DNA of 64,000 nucleotides from the NCBI RefSeq assembly GCF_000208745.1, contig NC_030853.1:25411744-25475743 (forward strand), read 5' to 3'. Position numbers and translations under genes: made by a program. The stretch comes from Theobroma cacao (taxonomy: Eukaryota; Streptophyta; Magnoliopsida; Malvales; Malvaceae). The notes beneath the pieces were generated by a model, which was not told the DNA's origin, did not search any database, and saw only the letters and a list, made by a program, of their open reading frames with translations. This document shows, in pieces, positions 1 through 12,300 of this stretch. The first letter of the stretch is position 1. The number at the start of each line of letters is the position of its first letter.

Positions 1-509
1 GGCCCACGTGTCACTGTAAACGAAATTTCATACTTTAATTATCTTTATTACTATATGAATAAATTTATTTTACTCTTACGCTACAAAAGTTATTTTAGGA
101 AGACTTTGAAAATATTGTGTTTTAAGAAAATAGAATATTTTATTTAATGTTTTTATTATATTCAAATAGCTATAATTTTACTTTAAACGAATGTTTTAGA
201 CTTCAAAATTTAATTTAAATCATGAAATATGTGTTTCCACTTAGATATTACATTTTTTTCGAATTTCGAAATTTCAAAAAAAAAATGACGAAAATGCCCC
301 TGTGAGCTAGAAAATAATATTTTATTATTTTGAGTTGGAAACAACTTATGTTTTCTTGAAATGCGAGATTTAATAACTGTCGCTCACTGGGGAGATGCGA
401 AAGTTAATGCTAAGCCTTGCGGGGTTTCAATCGGTATTCGGGGTAATGAGTGCTTATCGGGACGTCGCGGCGGTTGTCACGGGCCCGATGAGAGTTCCGG
501 GTCGTGACA
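1..509 (-). mobile_element. LTR of the TGTCACGACC family, cut by the window edge
   Basis: The reverse complement starts TGTCACGACC at 509 and runs left to GGCCCACGTG at position 1. It aligns with the first 515 bases or so of the solo LTR at 5912, including the motif about cytosine-rich GACGTCCCGATAAGCAC and the CTCCCC-GTGAGCGACAG stretch. The element is therefore in minus orientation and continues outside the window. The five bases after it are AGTAA (510-514), a possible target-site duplication that cannot be verified without the other side. No coding sequence is visible. Confidence 0.8.
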
Positions 510-514
510 AGTAA

Positions 515-700
515 GGCATTGCATGACTAGTTAGTAAGGCATTGTGTAACTTAGGCATTGCTTAAAAATCAATCACGCAATGCCTAAAAATCAATCACGC
601 AATGCCTAAAATCAATAACGTAATGCTTAAAAACAAGTCACGCGGTGATTAAGTTATGCAATGCCTAAAAATCAGTCTCACAATACTTAAAAACTAGTTT
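515..700. repeat. Short direct and inverted repeat array, about 20-bp unit
   Basis: The core CACGCAATGCCTAAAAATCA recurs in diverged form about six times between 570 and 690. The left part (515-570) holds the same core in the opposite sense (TAAGGCATTG, TTAGGCATTG), so the tract can fold on itself. It lies directly beside the LTR terminus at 509. No gene is seen here. Confidence 0.65.
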
Positions 701-1540
701 AATCAATTTCAACTCCTCAACTTTGGAGTTCTATGAATAAATCAATAAACTCAAGAACATAAAACACTTTTTTTTTTGCTAAGCCATGAAATTGTGCATT
801 TCATAAAAGATAAGTTACAAAACTTCATAACCCTCCAAAGCAAGACAAAATATATTCTTACCGGGAGGGCCTTGCTCACTCTCCTTACAAAAAAAATATA
901 TATATACTCATTTTACAAAATATTCTCTGAACAATTTTAACTCAAAATCTCATAAAAAAAATCAAAATTCTCAGTAAACATGCTTAACAATCATCCCAAT
1001 CCCATATACTACAAAACCGTGAACCACCATAAAACCCATCAAACATGCTTTAACTGTTCCTTCTTCTTGAGCCCATCATTTTAACCAATCCGATCCCACT
1101 CATCAGCACTGGCATCTCCATTGTAACACACGTTTCAAAGTAAGTCATCACCAGAAAGCATCTAATTACCACATTCATCATGTTGCCTATAATCACCATA
1201 AAAGAGCAAAATCGTTGTTCATCATCCTTGAGAACCCCAAGATCCACCATCCAAAAAAATAAAACAAAATAAGAAAGAGCTTGATATCATCTCTGCTCAT
1301 TGGATGGCGAGATAAACAATATTTTACCAGAGAAAGAAATCGAGATTTAATTTTGAAATTTTTGTTTGGATGGCGGGATAAAGAAAACTGAAACCATTTT
1401 AATTTGTCTGAAATTGTTTAAAGGGTATTGTTGTCAAGTCATGCCAAAAATTGACTAAACTTAGTTAAAATTTTTAAAAATGATATTTTTGAATTTGGTT
1501 TATAAAGAAGGTTATTTCTCACAATTTTCTCTATTTTAAG
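701..1540. other. Non-coding spacer with a possible reversed LINE tail
   Basis: No credible gene. A T-run at 767-778 followed by GCTAAGCCATGAAATTGTGC looks like the reverse complement of a plant L1 3' end (short AT-rich tail, GGCTTAGC, then poly(A)). This would make roughly 767-900 a LINE tail on the minus strand. The rest is AT-rich sequence with no recognised element. Confidence 0.3.
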
Positions 1541-2869
1541 TGACCAATGATTTCCAAGGGCGTGTTTAGTTGGAGAATGAAGTAGGTATTTTTCTCTTAT
1601 TCTCATTTTTAATATAAAATTACATTTGGTTCAATGAAATTGTTATTTTTCGAAATAGTCATTTTAAGAGGGGCCTGAATAACCATTACCAAAGTTCGCT
1701 TTGATAATGGCTATTTTGAATTGTTAAGAATAAGAAAAGAAGTTGATTAAACAAAAATACTCTTTTACAATTTAAAAAATTACCTTATAAAATATGATAA
1801 AATATCTTTACTTTCTTAAGTTTTGATCGAAATTGCACGGAAGTCTATTAGTTTTCGATATGGACACATCGCCCTAAAAAAAAAATTTTTGTTGGACATG
1901 TAAGTCCACTAGTTAGTCAACCGTTAATATTTTCGTCAACTTGCTGATGTGGCAAGCGTAAGAAGATAATTTTACCCTTAATTAATTTTTAAAATTATTA
2001 TTATATAATTTTATTATTTTTAAGTATTTTTATTAATGAAAAAAAAACCTCCCAAGATGAGGGGCATTGGAGCTCCCTTGAGGAGCCCCAAAGAGCACCT
2101 CATGCTCCCCTTCGTTGGGAGCATCGATTTGGAGCTCCCCTCCCTTGGGCCTTTAGAGCATCAGTCGGTGCTCCCCTTTTTTGGGGAGCACCGATTGGTG
2201 CTCCTTTCTTTCTTTTTTTTTTTAATTTTTTAAAAATATAATAAGTTTTTGAATTAATAAAAACAAAAAGAACACTTTAATCTTTTCATAATCTCTGTTA
2301 ATGGTGTTTGCATTTTTGAGGCGGAGTGTTCATTGTGAAAACTAATGGACCCGCTTAAAATTTCGACTAAAACTTAGGGAGGTCGAAGTATTTTACTCTA
2401 TAAAATAATACTAAACCTATTTTTTTTTCTCTCTCCACACTTTTTTTCTCTCTAAAGCACAGAAGACATAAAACTTTTTACTTCATTAAAAAAAAAAGGA
2501 AATGAAAATATTTAACTATTATTTAATATATTAATATTATTTAACTATAATAAAATATTATAAAGAATATTACTTAATATTATTATTTGAACATAATAAA
2601 TGTAATAAAGAATATTATTTAGTATTATTTAAATTTAATGAAGAATATATTTTATCTTTTAATATTAAATATTATTTAATTATAATAAAAGGTTTAATTA
2701 TGTTTTTAAAAAATTATTATTAAATTATAATAAAAATATGTTTGTATTTTGGTGTAAATATTATTTGATTATAATAAAACATATTTTGAATTTATTACTT
2801 AGAATATTTTTATCTTTTAACAAAATAAATTCTTTAATTTTAATAAAAGATATTATTATTATTTATCAT

Positions 2870-3255
2870 TTATTCTTTAATTATTCCTAAAACTATTCCT
2901 GTCAACCAATTATTGGAATAAATCATAATAATAATTCCTATTTTGTTCAATTCTCATAAACCAAATTATATAATAGTTATTCCTTTCTTATTCCATTCCT
3001 ATAGAATAACGATTTATTCTCTTTTTATTCTATTCTGTGAATCAAACGTACCTTAAGAATGTGTTTAATTCGTAAAAAAGAATAGGGTGGAAATAAAATA
3101 GTAATTCTATATGAATATAATAAGATATGAATAGATATTATGTAGTTTCGTTCATGAAAATGGAATAGGACGAGAATTGTTATTATTAATTATTTTAATG
3201 TTTGGTTGGTAGGAACAGTTTTAAGAATAACTAAATAATAAGTGATAAATGACAC
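2870..3255. repeat. Long imperfect inverted repeat (foldback) centred at about 3055
   Basis: The left arm (2870-3054) ends GAATCAAACGTACCTTAA. The right arm (3055-3255) starts GAATGTGTTTAATTCG. Read in reverse complement, the right arm matches the left along most of its length, including ACTATTCCTGTCAACCAA against ACTGTTCCTACCAACCAA. The transcript could form a hairpin with arms near 190 bases. The same structure is centred at about 15184, and single arms occur at about 4640-4842 and 18681-18890, so this is a dispersed MITE-like family. Confidence 0.65.
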
Positions 3256-3719
3256 AAATACAATTTATTATAATAGTTAATTTTTAAATTAAAATATTTA
3301 TTATTTTAATAATTTATTAAAAATATTAATAAATATTATTAAAATGTTAATATGATTATTTATCTTAACTTACAAAATATTAATAATTTATATTTCATTT
3401 AAAATAGTAATAATTTATAATTCAAAATATTATTTTATTTATTTTATTTTATTCTTTAATTTTAAAATATTAAAAATATAAAAAATTATAATTTAATTTT
3501 TAAGTTCAAAATATTAACTTGTTATAATTTATAATTAAAACTTAAACTTTTTAATTTTAAATTCATTTTAATTTAGTGAGAAAAGGATAGTTGGGCAGAG
3601 AGAGAATTTTTTAAAAATAATAAAATTATATTTTATACACTATAGTAATTCTTAAAATTAATGAAGGGTATTTTTGTCTATTAATATTTTTACTCTATTT
3701 CTTACCTCATCTCCCTTAA

Positions 3720-4842
3720 GCATGTTTGGTTGGGGTAAATGGCTTAACCATTCCCTCATCATTCCTAAGGAATTTTGGTTCCTTTGTTTGGTTGAGAAAT
3801 AGTAAAAATAATGGCTATTCTCTAAAATCCTCCAAAACTAAGGAAAGTTAATACCACCCTCTCCCATGGTATTAGCTATTCCATGGTTGAGGAATAAACT
3901 CAAAAAATAATGAAGACAAAACCGCCCCTCACAAGGTTGAAAAATTACAACATTATTTGTATAAAATATTATTTTCTCTCTCTCCTCTTTCTCTCCCTTG
4001 ATTCCAACTTTTAATAAAATATTAATATTTTAAAAATATTAATATTAAATTATAAATAAAATATTAATATTTATATGATCAATTATTAATAAAATAAATT
4101 ATAAATTATTCCTATTTAAAAACAAAATAAATTAAAAATAAATAAACATAATATCATTTAAATTATATAAACAATATTAATAATTAAATCATCAATTCTT
4201 AATATTTTAAATAAATTACCAATTAATAATATTTTAAAAATAAAATAAAATAAAAATTAATCATAATAATATTTAAATTAATTAATATATTAATATTTGA
4301 ACTATCTATTAGTAATATTTTAAATAAATAATCAGTTATTAATTTTTAAAAATAAAATAAAAAAATAATTGATCATAATAATATTTAAATTAAATAAAAT
4401 ATTAATATTTTAAAATATAAAACATTAAATTATAAATAAAATATTAATATTTAAATTATCAAGTATTAATATTTTAAAAATAAAATAAAATAAAAATTAA
4501 TCATAATAATATTTAAATTAAATAAAATATTAATATTTAAATTATCAATTATTAATGTTTTAATTAAATTCTAGATTATTAATATTTAAAAAATCTAATA
4601 AAAATAAATAATCATGTAAATAATAAAAGGTGTTTTTATCTTTTTATTTTCTATTCCTTTCTTATTCTAAAATTATTGTTACCAACTAAACACTACAATA
4701 AGTCATAATAATTATTCCTATCCTATTCCCATTATCGTACCAAACTAAGAAATAACTATTCTATTATATTCCCACCTCATTCTATTCTCACATAATAACT
4801 ATTCTATTCCATTCTTATCTATTTCGTCAATCAAACGTAACC
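3720..4842. mobile_element. AT-rich MITE-like insertion (1.12 kb) in block copy 1
   Basis: Relative to block copy 2, which reads CTCCCTTAATAG at 15864-15875, copy 1 is interrupted after CTCCCTTAA. It resumes after CTTAATGGTC, so TTAA (or CTTAA) flanks the insertion on both sides. The insert begins GCATGTTTGGTTGG and ends CAATCAAACGTAACC, giving an imperfect terminal inverted repeat (GTTTGGTTG / GTTTGATTG). The interior is almost pure A and T and has no open frame. The right 200 bp resemble one arm of the foldback family. A TTAA or TTA/TAA target would suit PIF/Harbinger- or piggyBac-type MITEs; the class is unresolved. Confidence 0.6.
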
Positions 4843-5911
4843 TTAATGGTCATTTTAAGAAATGATAATTCATTCTAACCAAATAAGGTGTTAAAGAAAG
4901 ATTATGAATAAGAGATGAATGATTATTCCATTTTCCCAACCAAATATGTTGAAAAAGCTTTTTCTCAAGTTTTAATTGCACCAATTTCTTTTTTTAAAAA
5001 GAAAAGTTAAGTCAAAAAGGGTAAATTGCTTTGGACATCATTAATAATTGCTAGCTTATCTCTAAAGCTATTTGCTTCTCTAAAAATATTAAAAAAAAAA
5101 CCTATAAATACTTTTTCTTTTTGGAAATAAAGGCCCCGTGAAGAAATTACTTTTTATTTGTCAAATCAGTTATGTATTGAAAAATGTTATTATTACCTAA
5201 CTAGGTAAGATTTAATTACTTAATAGATTGTTCACCCCTTTTTTTTATATATATTGTTCAACAATTTTTAGAAAATGAATATTGGCTATTGCTTTGGAGA
5301 AAATGTTTGTGCATTAGTATAGGGCAGCAAAGTTTATAAATTTCTCCAACTATTTCACTTAGTTGCTTAACAATTTGAACTTATGGTTTATAGAGATACC
5401 AAGTAGTTTTTCTTAAGCCAAATTATTTTGAGGAATTAGTTTGCAAGTATATCGTTAAGTCTCATTGGAATATGATGGTTAAATTAACCACAACACTAAA
5501 TGTTACAATTTTCTCAACACACTTGTTGTTGATGGATTTTAATCCTTAGCCATATTTACATTTATAGAAACGAACTTGCATTCCAAAATGGTCAATATGC
5601 CAAGAAATTTGTTTCATACACTCGCAGTGAATTACAAGAAACTTGAAAGGTTTTAAATGATTAAAAATTAAGCTAATATCCCCAAATTAATGCACTATTA
5701 GTTTTTTTTAAAATATTTCATTAAACAGATATTAGCTCGAAGTTAAAAATTAAATATTTGTTGAAAAGAATTTTTTATATAAATTAAAATTTGAAGACAA
5801 AATTAAATATGATGTTAATTTAGAACTGTACAAACGAATTAAGTCAAACTTTAAGAATGACAAAAAGAATGATAAACTTTAAAAATAATGGAAAGAATGA
5901 CAGATAGATAA

Positions 5912-8865
5912 TGTCACGACCCGGAACATCCATCGGGCCCATGACAACCACCGCGACGTCCCGATAGGCACTCATTATCCGGAATGCCGATCGAAATCTC
6001 GCAAGGCTTAGCATCAGCTTCCGCATCTCCCCGGTGAGCGACAGTTATTAAATCTCGCATTTTAAGAAATCATAAGTCGTTTTCAAATCAAAACAATATA
6101 ATATTATTTTTCGGCTCATAGGGGTATTTTTGTCATTTTTCTTCGAAAATACCAAAACCCGTCAAAAACATGATGTGTGGGTGAATAACACATGTTTCAT
6201 AATTAAAAGTAAATTTAGATGTCTAAAATAATTATTTGAAATGAAATTATAATTGTTTGAATAAAATAATAATATTCAATAAAATATTCTATTTTCTAAA
6301 TAAAAAATAATATTTATAGAGAAATCCATAATTTAATTTCTATAGTGTAAAAGCTAAATATATTCATACGTACTTTAAAGCAAATAACTGAAGTATAAAA
6401 TTACTTTTACAAGGACACGTGGGCCCTCAACTAACCAATAAGATGCAAGTCTGTGAACCTACAATTTTGTCGATGTAAGGCTAACCGAAGTCCTTGATGC
6501 AATCGGCTATCTACCAACTATCCCGAGCCTGCAATGTGGGGAATTGAGGGTGGTGAGATTATAAAATCTCAGTGAGTAAACAATTACCATCAAAAGCATC
6601 TAAAGCCGAGTAGATGGAGATAATATAAAAAACGTTATATTTCAATAATGTTCATAACGCAAAATTCGTTTTGATCTATACCAAACAATTTCTTTTCATC
6701 AAAATTTTCCTAGCTTATTTGTTTATTAAACTTGGCCCCTATCAAAATCATTCTCACGGGTACCTTCGTCAAGGTATCCCACTGAGACTGCCAAGGCTGT
6801 TAAATGTCCCATACCCATAAACATATTTTCGCATTTGACACATAGTCGTTCCTTGGCGTTGGCTGAGTCTCACTCTCATGTGGTGGCCCGAACGTGAGGT
6901 GCACTCAAATCTTACCTCAGGAGATACTTCATCCAACATCTCCCCCCGGAGGTAAATATGTAATTGGGTTACCGTGCTCCTCTCATAGACAGTCCACGGA
7001 AACCCCCACCACTGCAGTAACCATTTAATATACCACCAAACCCATAAAATTTTCAGTAGCATAATATGGCTAATAAAATTTAATCCAATCTATCGAGACC
7101 AATCCAAAACTGTTCATATATTTCACATCAACCCAAAAATTTAGCCATCTTGCTACCATAGTGTCATAAGCCACAATTTCAATAACATGTAAAATCATAA
7201 ATTTAACACAGTCTCCATATATTCAATTTTTCTAAAACAATATTTGATTTCAAAATCAGTATAAATCTCATTTTTATTAAAAAATATTTTAATTGAAAAA
7301 CATAATATTTTATAATTTAACTCACCATTCAATAAAAACATCAAACAAGTATAATTACTCTAGATATTTAAGACGATAAATTGTCCACTCACAGTTCTAG
7401 GAGTCGATGTACTCCTAATCTCAGTCTTCAAGCACAATCTCTGTACTTTTACTAGTGTAATTTGCTCACTACCTATCTATAATGTACAATACATAATTCA
7501 CCACATTAATACTTGACCATTATAAAATCAATTTAAGCTCGGTGTATATGCATGATATGAAATGAAAAATGCACGAGTAGACATCTAGACTCAGTATTGG
7601 CCTAAATCGATTTTTCATCCGATAAATTGACTAATGCGTCCAATTTCACTCCAAATTACTCCATTTCTTTTCTAATACTTCAATTCACCAAACATTATTC
7701 AAATAACACCACTTTTAGCATCAAAACCTTCCCATTTCTTCATGGAAAAATTCGGTCATTACAGTGCACTAACACCGTGATTTTTCCTACTTAATTTTCT
7801 CACCATTATTCATCATTTTCTAAGCCATTTCTCTTGACATAATAACAATCCATCACCCACACACATCAAGGAAGATTCGGCCAATGAAGATTCATGGAAA
7901 AAATGGATTCTTTTCTTATTGTTTTGCTTCTAAATATGCTAAACTAACCTTAATCACTAACATAACGTAAAATCAAACAATTCCAACTTCATTCTCTCTC
8001 CATACCCATTTTGACCAGTCATGAATTCATCATGAAAACTTGTAATATAACCATGAAAAATAAGGAGAAATGCATGGGAAAGGTAGGTCACAAGTCAAAA
8101 TCAAGAAATTTTAACTTTTGTCACTTGTTTTCTTGAATTTCCACACTTTTTCTCTTCAAATTCCCCACCTAGGCTTTGTTCTCTTCCTTTTCCCTTTGTT
8201 CTTCTTGTTTTCTTTGTTTGGCCGGCCATATGAAAGAAAATAGGCTGATTTTATGTTCATTTTAAAGTTAAATAAATAATGAATATAAACTTGACACATG
8301 TCACTACATTATTGGTCTATTTTTTAAATTCTTATCTTTTAAGCTTTAAATCTCTACCACACATTATTCAAGGGTCCAAAATGATTATTGGTGAAGACCT
8401 TGTGTTGGAAAAATATTATGGGGGTGCAAAATTACCGTTTTACCCCCGGGGTGGTAAAATTACCATTTCACCCCTGTACTCCAAATTATACTAGAATTAA
8501 AATTTTTCACTTCTAAATCTCAAATCATACTCCAATAAGTCAAATGGGGCCAAAAAATATTTTCTAAAAACTTCCATTTTGTCTCTAAGTGGCAAATGAC
8601 CATTTTACCCCTAGATAGTGAAAATTTCGGTTTGACTCCAAATTGATCATCGAACTCCGAATTACCATTTTGAGTCATCCCTGAGCTGTGAAACTCTTAA
8701 TTTCACCTTAAAATTCCTATTTGAACTAGTTCGAGGCTTAATCGACTTAATGATACCATTAGGGGCAATATCGTCTTTTAACGATTCTTTGAACTTCCTA
8801 AATATACAAACATTCTATTGAGCATGAAATGACGTCGTAATTATTTTTTAGAACAGGGTTTGACA
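5912..8865 (+). mobile_element. Solo LTR, TGTCACGACC family, 2954 bp, TSD GATAA
   Basis: The element begins TGTCACGACC and ends GGGTTTGACA, so its tips form the inverted pair TGTCA/TGACA. It is flanked by GATAA at 5907-5911 and 8866-8870. The empty site is visible in the paralogous block: copy 2 reads GATAGAGAAAATCAAGATT near 16915-16933, matching the left flank joined to the right flank here. No internal domain, primer-binding site or second LTR is present, so this is a solo LTR left by recombination. A length near 3 kb suggests a large Ty3/gypsy-type element; the class is inferred, not shown. Confidence 0.85.
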
Positions 8866-8870
8866 GATAA

Positions 8871-9309
8871 AATTAAGATTTTCTATTCATTATATCATTC
8901 TAAGCATTTCGTGTTTACAAAATTTCTATTCTAAGCATTTCGTAATTTGTTTCTTAATTCCCGTTCCAGACATAGGGCCTTAATCTATCCATTCGTTCAT
9001 TTAATTTAAGTCTTATTCATGAATATTCTAATCACTGCCAACACTCTTCCTTCTGGTTTGCCTTTTAAGGTGTGCTAATCATTATGGCATAAATGTAACC
9101 ATAAACAATTAATGTGATTGTTTTTTTATTAAGATAACAATTTAATAATTAAAAACTTATTTTATGACATTTTATTTCAAAACTTATTTCATAATTTATT
9201 TAAATTAAGGATGACCACAACTAAACATGAAGATGTATTACACAATGAAGATATATTACACAAAGTACACACCAAAGGAAGATTGCTTAGTGAGTGCTGG
9301 AAATTAGGA
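8871..9309. other. 3' flank of WAKL gene A
   Basis: Positions 8930-9130 align with 32950-33160 (shared landmarks CACTGCCAAC, CTGGTTTGCCTTTT, TAATCATTATGGCATA), showing that the array units include the gene's downstream flank. Positions 9200-9300 correspond to sequence just downstream of genes C and D (AGATATATTACACAAAG...CACACCAAAGGAAG). No separate gene is seen. The polyadenylation signal was not resolved. Confidence 0.55.
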
Positions 9310-12300
9310 TTATGCGTCTGATGGGAAAGTTACACTAGTATTAGTTATAACTGACCTAGTTGAACAAGAAGCCATATCCCAAGGTTCGATCTTGTCATCT
9401 ATATCAGAATCTTCATCATCACTTTGTCGAATAACATTGGCTTCTCCTGATGCTCTAATCCGCTCTAGCTCCATCGCAACTTGTTTCATTGTAGGCCTTT
9501 TTCGTCCCTTAAGGTTCAAGCATCTTTTTGCTAACTGAGCAACGGCTATAATCTCTTCTTGCGAACCATCATTCATTACTTGGGGATCAAGAATATCAAA
9601 CAATGATTTCTCATTCATTGAAAGTAGAAAAAGGGCTACCAAGCTTCTCGCTTCCTCTGATTGTGTTGAGGAGATGGGTTTTTGTCCCGTTAAAAGTTCA
9701 ATGAGAACAACTCCAAAACTATAAACATCGCTTTTCTCTGTAAATTGACTTGACCGAAAATACTCTGGATCCAAATATCCGAAAGTTCCTTGAACTCGAG
9801 TGGTTAAATGAGTTTGCTCAATTGCAATTGATCTTGAAGTTCCGAAATCTGACAGCTTTGCTCTATATTTATCATCCAAAAGTATGTTGCTAGATTTTAT
9901 ATCTCGATGATAAATAGGGATAGAAGCAGAGCAATGCAAATAAGATAAAGCATTCGCTATTTCTGTTGCAATACGTAGACGCATTTTTCTTGTCAGTGGG
10001 AACTCTTCATTTTTATCGTGTATGAGTTGAGAGAGTGTTCCATTTGGCACAAACTCGTACACTAACAAAGGGACTTTTGTTTCCAAGCAACATCCTAAAA
10101 GCTTAACCACATTTCTATGGTTAATTTGTGATAAAATTATCACCTCATTAATGAATTGTTGAACCATCCTTTCATCTAATTTCTTTTGATCCTCCACCAT
10201 TTTAGACTTCTTAATAGCAACAATGCTTCCATCCGTTAACATTCCTTTATATACAATTCCTTGGCCTCCTTGACCAAGGATTCGATTCTCGTTATAATAC
10301 TCCGTAGCCTTTTCCAATTCCTTTGAGGTGAACAACTTTATTTGATCAACATTACCTTCATTGCTGGACAACTGCTGTTGCAGTAGTAAACCTCCATTCC
10401 TTTTAAAGTACTTTTGCTTAAGTTTGCTACTTTTTCTTCTTTTTAGTACTTTGTACATACTCCATGTACCAAGCAGTACAAACAGTGTCCCAATACTTGT
10501 GCTACAACCTGTACAACGCAAAGATATATACATATAAAAGGTGAAATTGAAACCATTAATTTCAAACAAGAATTAAAAGCCATAAATATATTTCAATAAT
10601 GGTGCATGTTTTCAATTTGAAAGAGAATTTAATACGCACCTATAATGATCGCCCCAGCTTGAGTCTTTTTGGCCAAAACTGTTGGTGATGAATAGTTATA
10701 TTCTTTTGGCTTGCACACATCTTCGGTATGGTTATATTGATATCTAGCAGGGCATGGCGAACAAGACTTGCCAGGAGCATTCACACAAAGCATATGACAG
10801 TACTTATATTTAGAATACTTATTATATTCAGGAAATGCGCATTTGCTTGGTTCTGTCATTTATGAAATGAATAAAATAAAGTTATTTGCACATAAAAATA
10901 TGTTAAGAACTACTATATCTAAATTTATATTCATACCTAATTGCTTTTCTTTTCTTCAAAGTTTGGTGCAAATTCACTATCTTGAAACAAGGAATATTGT
11001 TATACTCCCTCTATCCTATTTAAGTTGTCCTACGTTGATTTTTGTTAGTAAAAAATTTTCAACTTTAAATCTATTATTAAATATATTTTTATCGATTAAA
11101 TTTTATAAAATATATATCTAAAAGTTTAGTTCATTCAAAGTACTTTAAAATATTTTTTATATTTTTTATCAATAAAAAATATAAAATGAAAGAATTAAGC
11201 TGAACCAAAAAAATTAAAAATTAAAGACTTTTATTAATGAAAACTTAATATATGACAAATTTATTAAAAAATAAGCAAGTACATACCTTCGCATATATTA
11301 GTAAAGTAATAATCCTCGTTGGTGTGCTCTGTCATTCTGCAAACACATAGATGTGCGTAGCCCAAGTTTGTCCAACAATATTCTTCATCCTGGCTACATA
11401 AGATCTCTGAGCCTTCGTTCAACTTACACGGCGCAACTTTTGGTGTGCCCCATCGCAGTGTTGTAGAAAAGTTTTTCTTACTGCTTAAGTCAACGCGGTT
11501 TGAATATATTAATGAAATTTTATCAGTCAAGAAAGCAGATCCGCATGATCTATTGCTGCCATTACTAGGATAAATCTCTGTCATGTTTGCAACAAAAGAA
11601 CTGAGACCCTGAGGAATACTCGTAAAGCAGCGACCGTAGGAAGTCACAATATTGCTACAACCGGATTGCAGACAGCCACCAATAAGATGAGTTTGATTGT
11701 GAAGAATAGTAGCCAAACTGCCGCAACCTACAGATACGAAATAATTGTCGATTGAGAAGAAAAACGGGCTACCTGTTAGGTTGACACTAACCCCATTATT
11801 ATGTATATCCTGGCATTGGATATATGTTACAGGATTGTTCACTTGAACGCTTCCTAAGGTAAATGAAGAAGAGAGTAGTTCCAGACCGATGCTGCTTAAG
11901 AAAGGTTTTTTCCCATCGGCGGTTTCGTTGCAAGTTACTTTGAACCACTCATTCATGTAACAGCGGGCATCCATTCCAAATGGGTATGCAATATCAACTT
12001 CTCCACAGCTTACTGTACAATCAGACTTCTGATCAGATACTGCCTTTAATTCTTTGCATCGTGTGTCTGCTTATCAAAAAGAAATAAATTGCACCAAGTT
12101 AATATCAAGGCAAACAAATTCACAAATATTTCTTTTTTGGGTAGTTTTAAAAAAAGGAAAGTCATCGAAACAAGAAACAAAAAACAAAGAGACATTGTCA
12201 AAGATTGCTAGTTAATAGTTGTGATAGTGAGTAGCTACATATTGACCTCCCAAATTGCATTTCACGGTATCCCACTTGAGCACTGCAGGAACATGCGTCG

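Larger units (their letters stand above)
1541..5906. repeat. AT-rich duplicated block, copy 1
   Basis: From ACCAATGATTTC at about 1541 to the LTR insertion at 5912, this stretch aligns with 13641-16925. Shared landmarks are the GGGCG(T/C)GTT start, the GGAGCTCC-rich tract near 2070-2200, the inverted repeat centred near 3055, and the distal part from AAGCTTTTT at about 4950 to GACAGATAGA at 5900. Copy 1 differs by an extra 1.12 kb at 3720-4842. The outer ends of the AT-rich part (1556 and about 4890) are imperfect inverted repeats of each other, so it may be a large non-autonomous TIR element. No protein-coding gene is supported. Confidence 0.7.

Noticed and set aside
540..690. Regularly spaced short repeats that superficially resemble a CRISPR array
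   Set aside because: Plant nuclear sequence; the unit itself is tandem without unique spacers, copies are diverged, and no cas-like genes exist.
2036..2233. 65-residue frame in block copy 1
   Set aside because: Spans the GGAGCTCC tract of a repeat; the counterpart in copy 2 (14200-14335) does not preserve the frame.
5844..6026. Minus-strand 60-residue frame crossing the LTR start
   Set aside because: Crosses the insertion boundary at 5912, so it did not exist before the LTR inserted.
6769..7062. 97-residue frame
   Set aside because: Lies wholly inside the solo LTR, has no domain similarity, and is not conserved in the copy at 24335-25429.
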